DNA from: Gammaproteobacteria bacterium
Lineage (GTDB): Bacteria; Pseudomonadota; Gammaproteobacteria; GCA-001735895
Direction: 5' to 3'
NCBI GenBank assembly: GCA_027293245.1
Contig: JAPUFZ010000161.1
Coordinates: 1-7,637 of the forward strand
DNA length: 7,637 nucleotides
The notes below the pieces were generated by a model. The model was given only the letters and a program-made list of their open reading frames with translations. It was not told where the DNA came from and did no database searches. Position numbers and translations under genes: made by a program. Each line of letters opens with the position of its first letter. Position 1 is the first letter of the stretch. This document shows, piece by piece, positions 1-6,845 of this stretch.

Positions 1-1
1 G

Positions 2-1576
2 TACGGCATCCTCGATGCACGGGAAATTATTCACAACCCATCTTTTGAAACCCTTTTTGCGGAGGAAACTACCGAAGGGCTGACTGGCTACGAAAAGGGT
101 TACCTGACTGAATCGGGAGCGATTACGGTCGATACCGGCATATTTACCGGGCGTTCACCGAAAGACAAATACCTGGTACGTGACGACACCACCCACGACA
201 CCGTTTGGTGGGCCGATCAGGGCGAGAACGATAATAAACCGATCGATACCGAAACCTGGAAATCGCTCAAACGGCTGGTCGGTGCACAACTATCCGGTAA
301 ACGCCTGTTTGTGGTGGATACCTATTGTGGCGCCAATCCCGATAGCCGTCTCAAGGTTCGTTTCGTCACCGAGGTTGCCTGGCAGGCACATTTTGTTACC
401 AATATGTTTATCCGTCCCGAGGCGCAACAGCTTAAGGATTACGAGCCCGATTTTGTGGTCCTGAATGGCTCCAAGACTACTAATCCCGACTGGCAGGCAC
501 ATGGCCTGAATTCAGAAAACTTTGTCGCCTTCAACTTCACCGAGTGCATGCAGGTTATCGCCGGCACCTGGTACGGTGGCGAAATGAAGAAAGGCATGTT
601 TTCGATTATGAATTACCTGCTGCCGCTGAAGGGAATACCGTCGATGCATTGTTCGGCCAATGTCGGTGACGATGGCGATGTAGCCATATTTTTCGGATTG
701 TCAGGCACCGGCAAAACCACATTATCCACCGACCCGAAACGCAAACTGATCGGGGATGACGAACACGGCTGGGATGACAGTGGCATCTTCAATTTCGAAG
801 GCGGCTGTTATGCCAAGGTGATTAATCTTAGCAGTGCAGATGAACCCGATATCTACCGCGCTATCAGACGCGATGCTTTACTCGAAAATGTCTGCTTTGA
901 AGAGAATGGCGCCATCGACTACGGCGATGCATCGAAAACCGAAAATACACGCGTGTCTTACCCGATCTACCATATCGACAATATCGTTAAGCCAGTCTCG
1001 CGTGCCGGTCATGCATCACGAGTGATCTTCCTCACTGCCGATGCATTTGGCGTACTACCGCCAGTCTCCCGCCTTAACGCGGAACAGGCACAGTATTATT
1101 TTCTGTCGGGATTTACCGCCAAACTGGCTGGTACCGAACTTGGCGTTACCGAACCAACGCCTACATTTTCGGCCTGCTTTGGCAAGGCATTTCTGAGTCT
1201 GCACCCAACCCGTTATGCCGAAGTGCTACACCAGAAAATGGGGCAGTTCGATTGCAATGCCTACCTGGTGAATACCGGTTGGGATGGTAGCGGCAAACGT
1301 ATCTCGATTAAGGCCACCCGCGCCATTATCGATGCCATTCTCGATGGTTCGATTGACCGAACCGGAAGCGTGACCTTACCGATTTTTAACCTGGTTATGC
1401 CAACTATGCTGCCTGGTGTTGAGACAAGAATTCTGGACCCACGTAATAGTTACGCGCAAATCGAAGAGTGGCAAACTAAGGCTGAAAATCTGGCCGAATT
1501 GTTCATCGATAATTTCGACCAGTATACGGATACCGATCACGGTCGCGCCCTGGTTAGTTCGGGACCGGTTTTATAA
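2..1576 (+). CDS. pckA: Phosphoenolpyruvate carboxykinase (ATP), 5'-truncated
   Basis: This cytosolic enzyme converts oxaloacetate plus ATP to phosphoenolpyruvate, ADP and CO2, the entry step of gluconeogenesis. The frame is open from base 2 and gives 524 residues. By alignment from memory with the 540-residue E. coli PckA, only about 14 N-terminal residues lie outside the window, so the ATG at 311 is internal. Visible landmarks, numbered from base 2, are the substrate-binding TGRSPKDKY with Arg51, GEMKKG near 195, the metal ligand His216 in SMHCSANVG, the P-loop GLSGTGKTT at 232-240 with Lys238, the metal-binding DDEHGWDD near 252, and Arg317 in TENTRVSYP. These correspond to E. coli Arg65, Lys213, His232, Lys254, Asp268/269 and Arg333. 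All key residues are present, so the enzyme should be active. The GTP-dependent family is excluded by this motif set. No strong terminator follows. Confidence 0.97.
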   Translation, partial: YGILDAREIIHNPSFETLFAEETTEGLTGYEKGYLTESGAITVDTGIFTGRSPKDKYLVRDDTTHDTVWWADQGENDNKPIDTETWKSLKRLVGAQLSGKRLFVVDTYCGANPDSRLKVRFVTEVAWQAHFVTNMFIRPEAQQLKDYEPDFVVLNGSKTTNPDWQAHGLNSENFVAFNFTECMQVIAGTWYGGEMKKGMFSIMNYLLPLKGIPSMHCSANVGDDGDVAIFFGLSGTGKTTLSTDPKRKLIGDDEHGWDDSGIFNFEGGCYAKVINLSSADEPDIYRAIRRDALLENVCFEENGAIDYGDASKTENTRVSYPIYHIDNIVKPVSRAGHASRVIFLTADAFGVLPPVSRLNAEQAQYYFLSGFTAKLAGTELGVTEPTPTFSACFGKAFLSLHPTRYAEVLHQKMGQFDCNAYLVNTGWDGSGKRISIKATRAIIDAILDGSIDRTGSVTLPIFNLVMPTMLPGVETRILDPRNSYAQIEEWQTKAENLAELFIDNFDQYTDTDHGRALVSSGPVL

Positions 1577-1649
1577 GGGCTTTATTTCACAGTCTCGCGT
1601 TTGAACTGAGCGGCCAGGGAGACTCTAATCGATTCATGAGAAAACCGTT
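1577..1649 (+). other. pckA-hydrolase gap with weak inverted repeat
   Basis: This 73-nt spacer separates pckA from the downstream hydrolase. AGTCTC at 1591-1596 is exactly complementary to GAGACT at 1619-1624, but the loop is 22 nt and no T-run follows, so it is a poor intrinsic terminator. A five-codon reading frame starts at 1636 and its TGA (1651-1653) overlaps the hydrolase ATG at 1650. No clear promoter was seen. Read-through from pckA is possible. Confidence 0.25.
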
Positions 1650-3647
1650 ATGACAACTGCAAGCTTCAAGGTGATCGAGAATGAATGGATAACCCTGACC
1701 GATGGGCGCAAATTAGCGGCTCGAATCTGGTTGCCGAAAAACGCGAAAAAGAAACCAGTTCCAGCAATCCTGGAATACCTGCCTTACCGTAAGCGCGACG
1801 GAACCGCACAACGCGATGAAAGTACCTATCCGGCATTTGCCGAGGCCGGCTATGCGGGGGTCCGGGTCGATATTTCGGGTACCGGCGAATCTGACGGTGA
1901 CTACGATGACGAGTACTCGCCGCGTGAACTGGCCGACGCCTGCGAGGTCATCGAATGGATTGCAAAACAATCCTGGTGTGATGGAAACCTCGGTATGATG
2001 GGAATCTCCTGGGGTGGATTCAATAGCCTGCAGGTAGCAGCACTTCGCCCAACCGCGTTGAAGGCAATTATTTCCATTGGCTCCTCGGTCGACCGCTACA
2101 ACGACGACATCCACTACAAGAATGGCTGTTTGCTGTATTCGAATTTTGCCTGGTCGAGCGTCATGCTTTGTTTTGCCTCGCGCCCACCTGACCCGGAACT
2201 GGTCGGGAAAAGCTGGAAGGAAACCTGGTTGCATCGCCTCAATACCCAGCCCTTTCCTCTCGAGACCTGGTTGTCGCATCAACGTAAGGATGATTACTGG
2301 AAGCATGGTTCGATTAGCGAAGACTATAGCGCTATCGAGACGCCGACCCTGATCATCTCCGGCTGGGGCGACGGTTATATCAACGCACCTCCGGCGGCAG
2401 TGGCTAATTTAAACACCATTACAAAAGCCATTAACGGGCCCTGGATTCACAAGTACCCACATATTGCCTGGCCGAAGCCACGCATGGACTTTCTCGGTGA
2501 AGCGATTACCTGGTGGGACCGCTGGTTAAAAAATATCGATAACCAGGTCGAAGATCTACCCGCTTATCGGGCTTTTATATCCGAAAACGTGCGTCCGCTC
2601 CCGCGCCGCGAAGTCGAACCGGGCCGCTGGGTCGCCGAAGCGGAGCTACCATCCGCCGATATCAGGTTTCGACAATTTTACCTGGCGCCGAACCGCCAGT
2701 TGCTCGATATCCCCGGCGCCGCGCGTGAAAAATCGGTTTGTTCACCGCAGGACTGCGGCAGCAGTTGTGGAGAAATATTCACCCTCAAACCCGAATCTGA
2801 AATGCCCGGTGATCAACGCCACGATGATTCCGGCTCACTCGTGTTCGAAACCAGTAAACTACATAAATCAATCGAAATACTGGGCCGGCCAAAATTACGT
2901 TTCACGGTAACTATAGACCAGCCTGCCGGTAATATCGCAGTGCGTCTGAACGATATTCATCCCGATAGAACCGTTACCAGGGTTAGTTGGGGGGTACTCA
3001 ACCTGGCGCATCGAAATGGCAACGAAAATCCACAACCGATGGTTCCCGGCAAGGCTGAAAAAGTCGAAATCGAGCTCAACGAATGTGGATATCTATTTTT
3101 ACCGGGACATAAGGTTCGCGTCTCCATCTCGACCAGCTACTGGCCGATGATTATGCCACCACCGGTGGTTACCACCGCAACCATAAAACTTGGCCCCGAT
3201 GCCTCGATCGCAATGCCGATACGACCCGGCGATGACAGCTTCAACGTCCCCGAACCCGAAAATCCCGATCCGTTGCCAGATTATAAAATCCATTCGCCTG
3301 CCGAAAACAAACGCTGGATCGAGCATGATCTGAAAAAAGGCGAAACCCACTACCATGTAATCGACGATACCGGTGAAGTAGAAATTACAGGACATGGCTT
3401 ACGTACCCGGCACCTTCACCAGGAATGCTGGTCGATCAACAACGATGATCCCCTGAGCTACCGTGCCACTAGTTTATACATAAGCTGGATGTCTCGTGGC
3501 GACTGGACGATTCGGACCGAATCAGAAAGCAGTTTTAGTTGCGACACGGATAATTTTTACATCAATGCTACGGTTACAGCGTTTGAATCCGACCAGCAGA
3601 TTAATCAGCGTAGTTGGGAAAAAACCATTAAACGCGACCTGATATAA
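1650..3647 (+). CDS. CocE/NonD (peptidase S15) family serine hydrolase
   Basis: A 665-residue alpha/beta-hydrolase of the CocE/NonD or X-Pro dipeptidyl-peptidase (S15) superfamily, which hydrolyses ester or amide bonds in varied substrates. The N-terminal hydrolase domain covers about 1-300. Its nucleophile is Ser120 in GISWGGFN; Asp241 in GWGDGY and His267 in GPWIHKYPH complete the triad. LPYRKRDGT near 44-52 and VDISGTGESDG near 73-83 are typical family motifs. A jelly-roll PepX_C-type domain follows at about 330-530, with the usual late motif GHKVRVSISTSYWP. About 120 further residues resemble the tail of a long bacterial subgroup. No signal peptide or membrane segment is seen, so it is probably cytosolic. 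The ribosome site is weak (GAG at 1638-1640). Cocaine esterase, glutaryl-7-ACA acylase and peptidase activities all occur in the superfamily, so the substrate cannot be assigned. Family call is firm; function is open. Confidence 0.9.
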   Translation: MTTASFKVIENEWITLTDGRKLAARIWLPKNAKKKPVPAILEYLPYRKRDGTAQRDESTYPAFAEAGYAGVRVDISGTGESDGDYDDEYSPRELADACEVIEWIAKQSWCDGNLGMMGISWGGFNSLQVAALRPTALKAIISIGSSVDRYNDDIHYKNGCLLYSNFAWSSVMLCFASRPPDPELVGKSWKETWLHRLNTQPFPLETWLSHQRKDDYWKHGSISEDYSAIETPTLIISGWGDGYINAPPAAVANLNTITKAINGPWIHKYPHIAWPKPRMDFLGEAITWWDRWLKNIDNQVEDLPAYRAFISENVRPLPRREVEPGRWVAEAELPSADIRFRQFYLAPNRQLLDIPGAAREKSVCSPQDCGSSCGEIFTLKPESEMPGDQRHDDSGSLVFETSKLHKSIEILGRPKLRFTVTIDQPAGNIAVRLNDIHPDRTVTRVSWGVLNLAHRNGNENPQPMVPGKAEKVEIELNECGYLFLPGHKVRVSISTSYWPMIMPPPVVTTATIKLGPDASIAMPIRPGDDSFNVPEPENPDPLPDYKIHSPAENKRWIEHDLKKGETHYHVIDDTGEVEITGHGLRTRHLHQECWSINNDDPLSYRATSLYISWMSRGDWTIRTESESSFSCDTDNFYINATVTAFESDQQINQRSWEKTIKRDLI

Positions 3648-3652
3648 ACCCC

Positions 3653-3684
3653 GACCAGATAACCTAACGAGACCCGACCCAGAT
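3653..3684 (+). repeat. Left flank motifs of the RAYT gene
   Basis: The 35-nt gap before the transposase contains GACCAGATAA at 3653-3662 and GACCCAGAT at 3676-3684; the latter runs into the start codon. Closely matching copies lie just past the transposase stop. RAYT genes are often bordered by short repetitive sequences related to REP elements. Whether these copies belong to such a family cannot be decided from one locus. Confidence 0.35.
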
Positions 3685-4369
3685 GGCCCGACTACCGCGC
3701 TACACTATCAAAAATCAACCGCAGCACATCATTCAGCGCGGGCTTAATGGTCAGGATATTCTTATCGATGACGAAGACTACGAATTTTACTGGGAATGCC
3801 TGCTCAACTCGGCGCAAAACAACCGGTTAAAAATACACGCCTATGTCTTAATGCCTGATCATGTGCACCTGCTTGCCAGTCCGGCAACCGGGCAAAGCAT
3901 ACCTAAAACATTACAATCACTCGGGCGCAAGTACGTACAGTACTTCAACAACAAATACGCGAGTAGTGGCACACTATGGGAGGGACGCTACCGGGCGACA
4001 ATTCTCGACAGCAAGGAGTATTTGCTCATCTGTAGCCGATACATAGAACTTAACCCCGTACGGGCCGGAATGGTGAAGCATCCGAGGGAGTATGACTGGT
4101 GCAGTTATGGATACAATGCAATGGGGTATGAAGATCCACTGATTACCGAGCATCGGCTATACAGTCAATTAGCCACGCGCCGGCAACAAAGCTACCAGGT
4201 ATATCGCTCGCTGTTTAAAAAACGTATCAGCGCTGCCGAACTCCAAACTATTCGCGACGCCACCAATAAGGGCTGGGCGCTGGGAGACAATAAGTTTGCC
4301 ACTAAGATAGAGAAGATGGGTGGTCGCCGGGCAACTCAATTACCCAGGGGTAGACCTCTGCTATCTTGA
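3683..4369 (+). CDS. rayT: REP-associated tyrosine transposase (RAYT, Y1/HUH family)
   Basis: A 228-residue Y1-type transposase, a relative of IS200/IS605 TnpA that nicks single-stranded DNA through a 5'-phosphotyrosine. The N-terminus MARLPRYTIKNQPQHIIQRG is characteristic of RAYTs and fixes the start, since the ribosome site is weak. The metal-binding HUH motif is MPDHVHLL (His60, His62). GTLWEGRYRATIL lies at 96-108. The probable catalytic residue is Tyr120 in SRYIELNPVRAGM. The C-terminal extension ends in a basic GRRATQLPRGRP tail, as in many proteobacterial RAYTs. Full length and all catalytic residues suggest an intact enzyme. RAYTs are usually single-copy, vertically maintained genes thought to mobilise small REP/REPIN palindromes, unlike ordinary transposons. 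No obvious terminal hairpins of an IS200-type element flank it. It lies 35 nt after the hydrolase and converges on the minus-strand thioesterase gene. Confidence 0.92.
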   Translation: MARLPRYTIKNQPQHIIQRGLNGQDILIDDEDYEFYWECLLNSAQNNRLKIHAYVLMPDHVHLLASPATGQSIPKTLQSLGRKYVQYFNNKYASSGTLWEGRYRATILDSKEYLLICSRYIELNPVRAGMVKHPREYDWCSYGYNAMGYEDPLITEHRLYSQLATRRQQSYQVYRSLFKKRISAAELQTIRDATNKGWALGDNKFATKIEKMGGRRATQLPRGRPLLS

Positions 4370-4370
4370 G

Positions 4371-4391
4371 CACAGATAATGACCCAGATAA
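4371..4391 (+). repeat. Right flank motifs of the RAYT gene
   Basis: Immediately after the transposase stop codon, CAGATAA occurs at 4373-4379 and again inside GACCCAGATAA at 4381-4391. The second matches the left-flank copies (CAGATAA at 3656-3662, GACCCAGAT at 3676-3684). The short motif is therefore repeated directly on both edges of the gene. It could be a remnant of a flanking repeat, a target duplication or chance. Confidence 0.35.
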
Positions 4392-4395
4392 GAAA

Positions 4396-4432
4396 GGTCC
4401 CGGAATCAGGTTTCCACCACCACTCATTTTTT
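4396..4432 (+). terminator. Possible weak terminator between convergent genes
   Basis: GGAA at 4402-4405 pairs with TTCC at 4412-4415, extended by GGT 4396-4398 with ACC 4419-4421 across a 3x3 internal loop. Six T residues (4427-4432) follow after a 5-nt spacer and run into the stop codon of the opposing gene. The stem is short and interrupted, so this is a tentative call for ending plus-strand transcription from the RAYT gene. Confidence 0.25.
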
Positions 4433-4883
4433 ATTCGCCACAGGCCCTGGCTACCGCATAAAAAGTCCCCAGCAATATCGCGTGCGGAGCATCGCCGACC
4501 TCTATCGTTAACGACAGTCTGCCCTTGCCGGTCTGGTTGAAATAATCCTGGAATTCCCTGCACTCTGCTTCGCTGGCAACAGCACGGCATTCGATCGTGC
4601 CGGTGATCGGCGCCCGGTAACTGATTTCAGCCTTGCTAACGACGAGATCACCATCCATAGCCAATACATCCATGATATGCGTCGATAATGCCCAGCCAGC
4701 GAGCACGGCAATCGAATAAATACTGCCGGCAAAACCTGTACCGTGAATATTCACATTCGGCGCCAGCGGTGCATGAACCAGAATCGAGCGTGAGCTCAGT
4801 TTTTTAATCGAGAACTGCATCGCCTGGCTCATCGGAATCGCAGCGTGTATTTTATTTTGCAAGTCCGTTCGGTGATCAGCCAT
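4431..4883 (-). CDS. YiiD_C-type hotdog-fold thioesterase
   Basis: A 150-residue single-domain protein resembling the putative thioesterase domain found at the C-terminus of E. coli YiiD (FabY). Supporting motifs are IPMSQAMQ near 16-23, the segment HAPLAPNVNIHGTGFAGS at 37-54, which covers the entrance of the central hotdog helix, AVLAGWAL near 59-66, and YRAPITG near 89-95, the usual core beta-strand. The family is expected to hydrolyse acyl-CoA or acyl-ACP thioesters, but substrates are mostly unproven. The start at 4883 is chosen because it lies 4 nt after the stop of the dehydrogenase gene and the protein then matches the domain length. A longer frame starting at 5000 would run inside the upstream gene and adds unrelated sequence. 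It is the last gene of the minus-strand set. No signal peptide is seen, so it is likely cytosolic. Confidence 0.8.
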   Translation of the reverse strand: MADHRTDLQNKIHAAIPMSQAMQFSIKKLSSRSILVHAPLAPNVNIHGTGFAGSIYSIAVLAGWALSTHIMDVLAMDGDLVVSKAEISYRAPITGTIECRAVASEAECREFQDYFNQTGKGRLSLTIEVGDAPHAILLGTFYAVARACGE

Positions 4884-4887
4884 GGAC

Positions 4888-5823
4888 TCAGTAACCCAGT
4901 TGCCGGTTGACGAGGTGAAGCGGCGTTTCACCACAGTCCAGGCGCCGCAGATTCTCAGCAATGTCGTTAACTGCGTCGCCCAGATGCCAGCCAGAGACAT
5001 GCGGTGTCAACACCACCTTCGGGTGCAACCACAGCGGACTGTTTACTGGCAGGGGTTCGGTCTGCATGACATCGAGAATCGCCGCGGCAAGATTGCCATC
5101 GTCCAGCGCCTGGACCAGGTCAGCCTCATCGATCAAGTCCCCTCTTCCGCAATTGATGATTACGGATCCTGGCTTCATGAGTGAAAATTTATCATGGTTG
5201 AACAAATGTACCGTTTTCGGGGTCGACGGTAATATCGCTACTACATAATCCGCGAGCTTGAGCACTGCGGGCAATTGATCTTCACCGAAATAACATTCGA
5301 CGCCTGACAGCTCTTTTTCACTGCGACTCCAGCCGATCACCCGGAAATAATTATTGATAAACCTCTGTGCCGTAATAGTGCCGATCACGCCAAGACCCAG
5401 TACCGCTACAACCGTTTCAACTGACCTACGCGGTGCAGTCGTCTGCCAGCACCAGCCCGCCTGATTTTTGCTATATAAACGAAAATGGCGTTGCTCCAGT
5501 AACACCGCTGCCAGGCAATACTCGGCAATTTCATGCGCCGGTGTATCGGTTACCAGGCGCGCAACCTGGATCACTTCGGGCAGGGATTCGTCAGCCAGAA
5601 TCGACTCGACCCCGGCACCGGTTTTTTGAATCAGTTTTAAATTGGGATAACGCAAAGCCTCGCCGGGTTCGTAGTTGCTGACTGCTAACATCTCGATTTC
5701 GTCGAGGTTCCCAGGCGCCGCGCTACACCGTATATCACCCTGCGGATAGATTTTGACGAGGTCTTCGAGTAACTCCTCGTCCTCCATCCAGTCGGGATAT
5801 TTAATATCGATTAATAAAGCCAT
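4888..5823 (-). CDS. GhrA-like D-2-hydroxyacid dehydrogenase (2-oxoacid reductase)
   Basis: A 311-residue NAD(P)-dependent D-isomer 2-hydroxyacid dehydrogenase of the type that includes glyoxylate/hydroxypyruvate reductase A. It would interconvert a 2-oxoacid and its D-2-hydroxyacid. GAGVES at 69-74 is the substrate-side loop. The Rossmann motif GLGVIG is at 143-148. The catalytic set is Arg227 in NCGRGDLID, Glu256 in QTEPLP and His275 in TPHVSG, all intact. The strand after the glycine loop ends in GWSRS (164-168) with Arg/Ser in place of the acidic residue used for NAD, which suggests NADPH and so the reductive direction. GGAG at 5839-5842 is 15 nt from the ATG, longer than usual, but no better start is in frame and MALLIDIKYP begins the expected first beta-strand. 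It is 4 nt upstream of the thioesterase gene. Glyoxylate, hydroxypyruvate or another 2-oxoacid could be the substrate. Confidence 0.9.
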   Translation of the reverse strand: MALLIDIKYPDWMEDEELLEDLVKIYPQGDIRCSAAPGNLDEIEMLAVSNYEPGEALRYPNLKLIQKTGAGVESILADESLPEVIQVARLVTDTPAHEIAEYCLAAVLLEQRHFRLYSKNQAGWCWQTTAPRRSVETVVAVLGLGVIGTITAQRFINNYFRVIGWSRSEKELSGVECYFGEDQLPAVLKLADYVVAILPSTPKTVHLFNHDKFSLMKPGSVIINCGRGDLIDEADLVQALDDGNLAAAILDVMQTEPLPVNSPLWLHPKVVLTPHVSGWHLGDAVNDIAENLRRLDCGETPLHLVNRQLGY

Positions 5824-5894
5824 TAAACAGTCAATTGTCTCCAGTAGGGCATTTAATACTCATCTTACACATCAAAATAACGATTTGCGCTGAA

Positions 5895-6845
5895 CTATTG
5901 TAATTTAGCACCAGATTCGCGCGCCATCTCTCGGATATGCGCCGGACCCATCCGACAACAACCACCTATTATTTTTGCCCCGGCCTCATACCAGCTTCGG
6001 GCTGCAGCTGCACATTCTAACGGGGTTTCGATGCCGTGCCAGACTTTATCATCGGCATCATAATGTCCGCCGGAGTTAGGGTAAACCACAATCGCCCGGT
6101 CCCAGGAAGCAGACTTGATTTCACCGATTAACGACTGAATAAATTGCGGAGCCGTGCAATTTACGCCTATAGCAAGCACTCGCGGATGATGCTCAAACAG
6201 GGCAACCGCTTGCCTTAGCGTATTGCCATCGTTCAGGAGTCGTTCATCCTGACAGGAAAAGCTAAGCCAGGCTGGCGTGTTTACTTGTTCCAGCAACTGG
6301 CTCAATACCACGGCTTCCTGAATACTGGGAATCGTTTCACAGGCGAGCACATCAGCACCGGCCGCATCCAGCCAGATCAGCCGTTGACGATGGAATTCCA
6401 GCAGGGTCGCATTATCAACCCCATAGTCGCCGCTGTACTCCGAGCCATCGGCCACAAAGGCACCATAAGGACCAATACTCGCTGCTACCAGTGGCTGGTA
6501 TCCACAATCCGGGTTTTGTTTAAGAAATTCATCGACCGCCGATTTCGCCAGATCGACAGACTTAATAAACAGCTCTTTCGCCTGCTCCGGCGACAGGCCA
6601 ATCGTCGCAAATCCAGTGATGCTGGCCTGGTAACTGGCGCTGGTGATACATTGAGCACCGGCGTCGAGGTAGGCCCGGTGTGCATCTATAATCGCCTGCG
6701 GGCTATCGATTAAAAGCCCGGCTGACCAGAGTGGTGTTGATATGTCGTAACCCCGGTCATTCAACTCACTACCGAGACCTCCATCCAGAATAATCGGTTT
6801 ATCCTGCTCAAGAAACTTCTCGAAATTTGATTTCCTGGAATTCAT
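5895..6845 (-). CDS. mmuM: Homocysteine S-methyltransferase (MmuM-like)
   Basis: A 316-residue zinc-dependent methyltransferase of the Pfam S-methyl_trans family, about the length of E. coli MmuM (310). The family transfers a methyl group from a donor, S-methylmethionine or S-adenosylmethionine in MmuM, to homocysteine, giving methionine. Motifs in order are DGGLGSEL at 21-28, TPLWSAGLL at 37-45, SASYQAS at 69-75, ACETIPS near 168, GVNC with Cys230, YPNSGG at 255-260 and GGCCR with Cys296 and Cys297. The three cysteines are the zinc ligands that activate the homocysteine thiol. The residues after GGCCR are MGP, where TTP or TGP is common. Its ATG overlaps the TGA of the cupin gene by 4 nt, so the two are probably co-translated. 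No good ribosome site is seen, which fits coupling. Betaine is a less likely donor, because the sequence resembles MmuM more than BHMT. Confidence 0.92.
   Translation of the reverse strand: MNSRKSNFEKFLEQDKPIILDGGLGSELNDRGYDISTPLWSAGLLIDSPQAIIDAHRAYLDAGAQCITSASYQASITGFATIGLSPEQAKELFIKSVDLAKSAVDEFLKQNPDCGYQPLVAASIGPYGAFVADGSEYSGDYGVDNATLLEFHRQRLIWLDAAGADVLACETIPSIQEAVVLSQLLEQVNTPAWLSFSCQDERLLNDGNTLRQAVALFEHHPRVLAIGVNCTAPQFIQSLIGEIKSASWDRAIVVYPNSGGHYDADDKVWHGIETPLECAAAARSWYEAGAKIIGGCCRMGPAHIREMARESGAKLQ

Noticed and set aside
311..1576. pckA starting at the ATG at 311
   Set aside because: The frame is open to base 2 and the upstream residues match the PEPCK N-terminal domain, including the essential Arg in TGRSPKDKY.
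1713..2306. A 197-codon minus-strand open frame opposite the CocE-type hydrolase
   Set aside because: It lies wholly antisense to a gene with clear catalytic motifs, has no family resemblance, and its residue composition looks like a mirror of the sense codons.
3648..4432. A complete IS200/IS605-type insertion sequence
   Set aside because: The transposase has the RAYT N-terminus and basic C-terminal tail, and no subterminal hairpins or TnpB partner are visible at the edges.
4884..5000. An N-terminal extension of the thioesterase starting at 5000
   Set aside because: The extra 39 residues overlap the dehydrogenase C-terminus in another frame and do not resemble the hotdog family. The ATG at 4883 follows the previous stop by 4 nt.
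5824..5894. A sigma70 promoter ahead of the dehydrogenase gene
   Set aside because: The gap is AT-rich and contains TATTAAAT on the minus strand, but no -35 element with acceptable spacing could be found.
6285..6713. A 142-codon plus-strand open frame opposite the methyltransferase
   Set aside because: It is fully antisense to conserved MmuM motifs, is very rich in Arg, and shows no recognisable domain.
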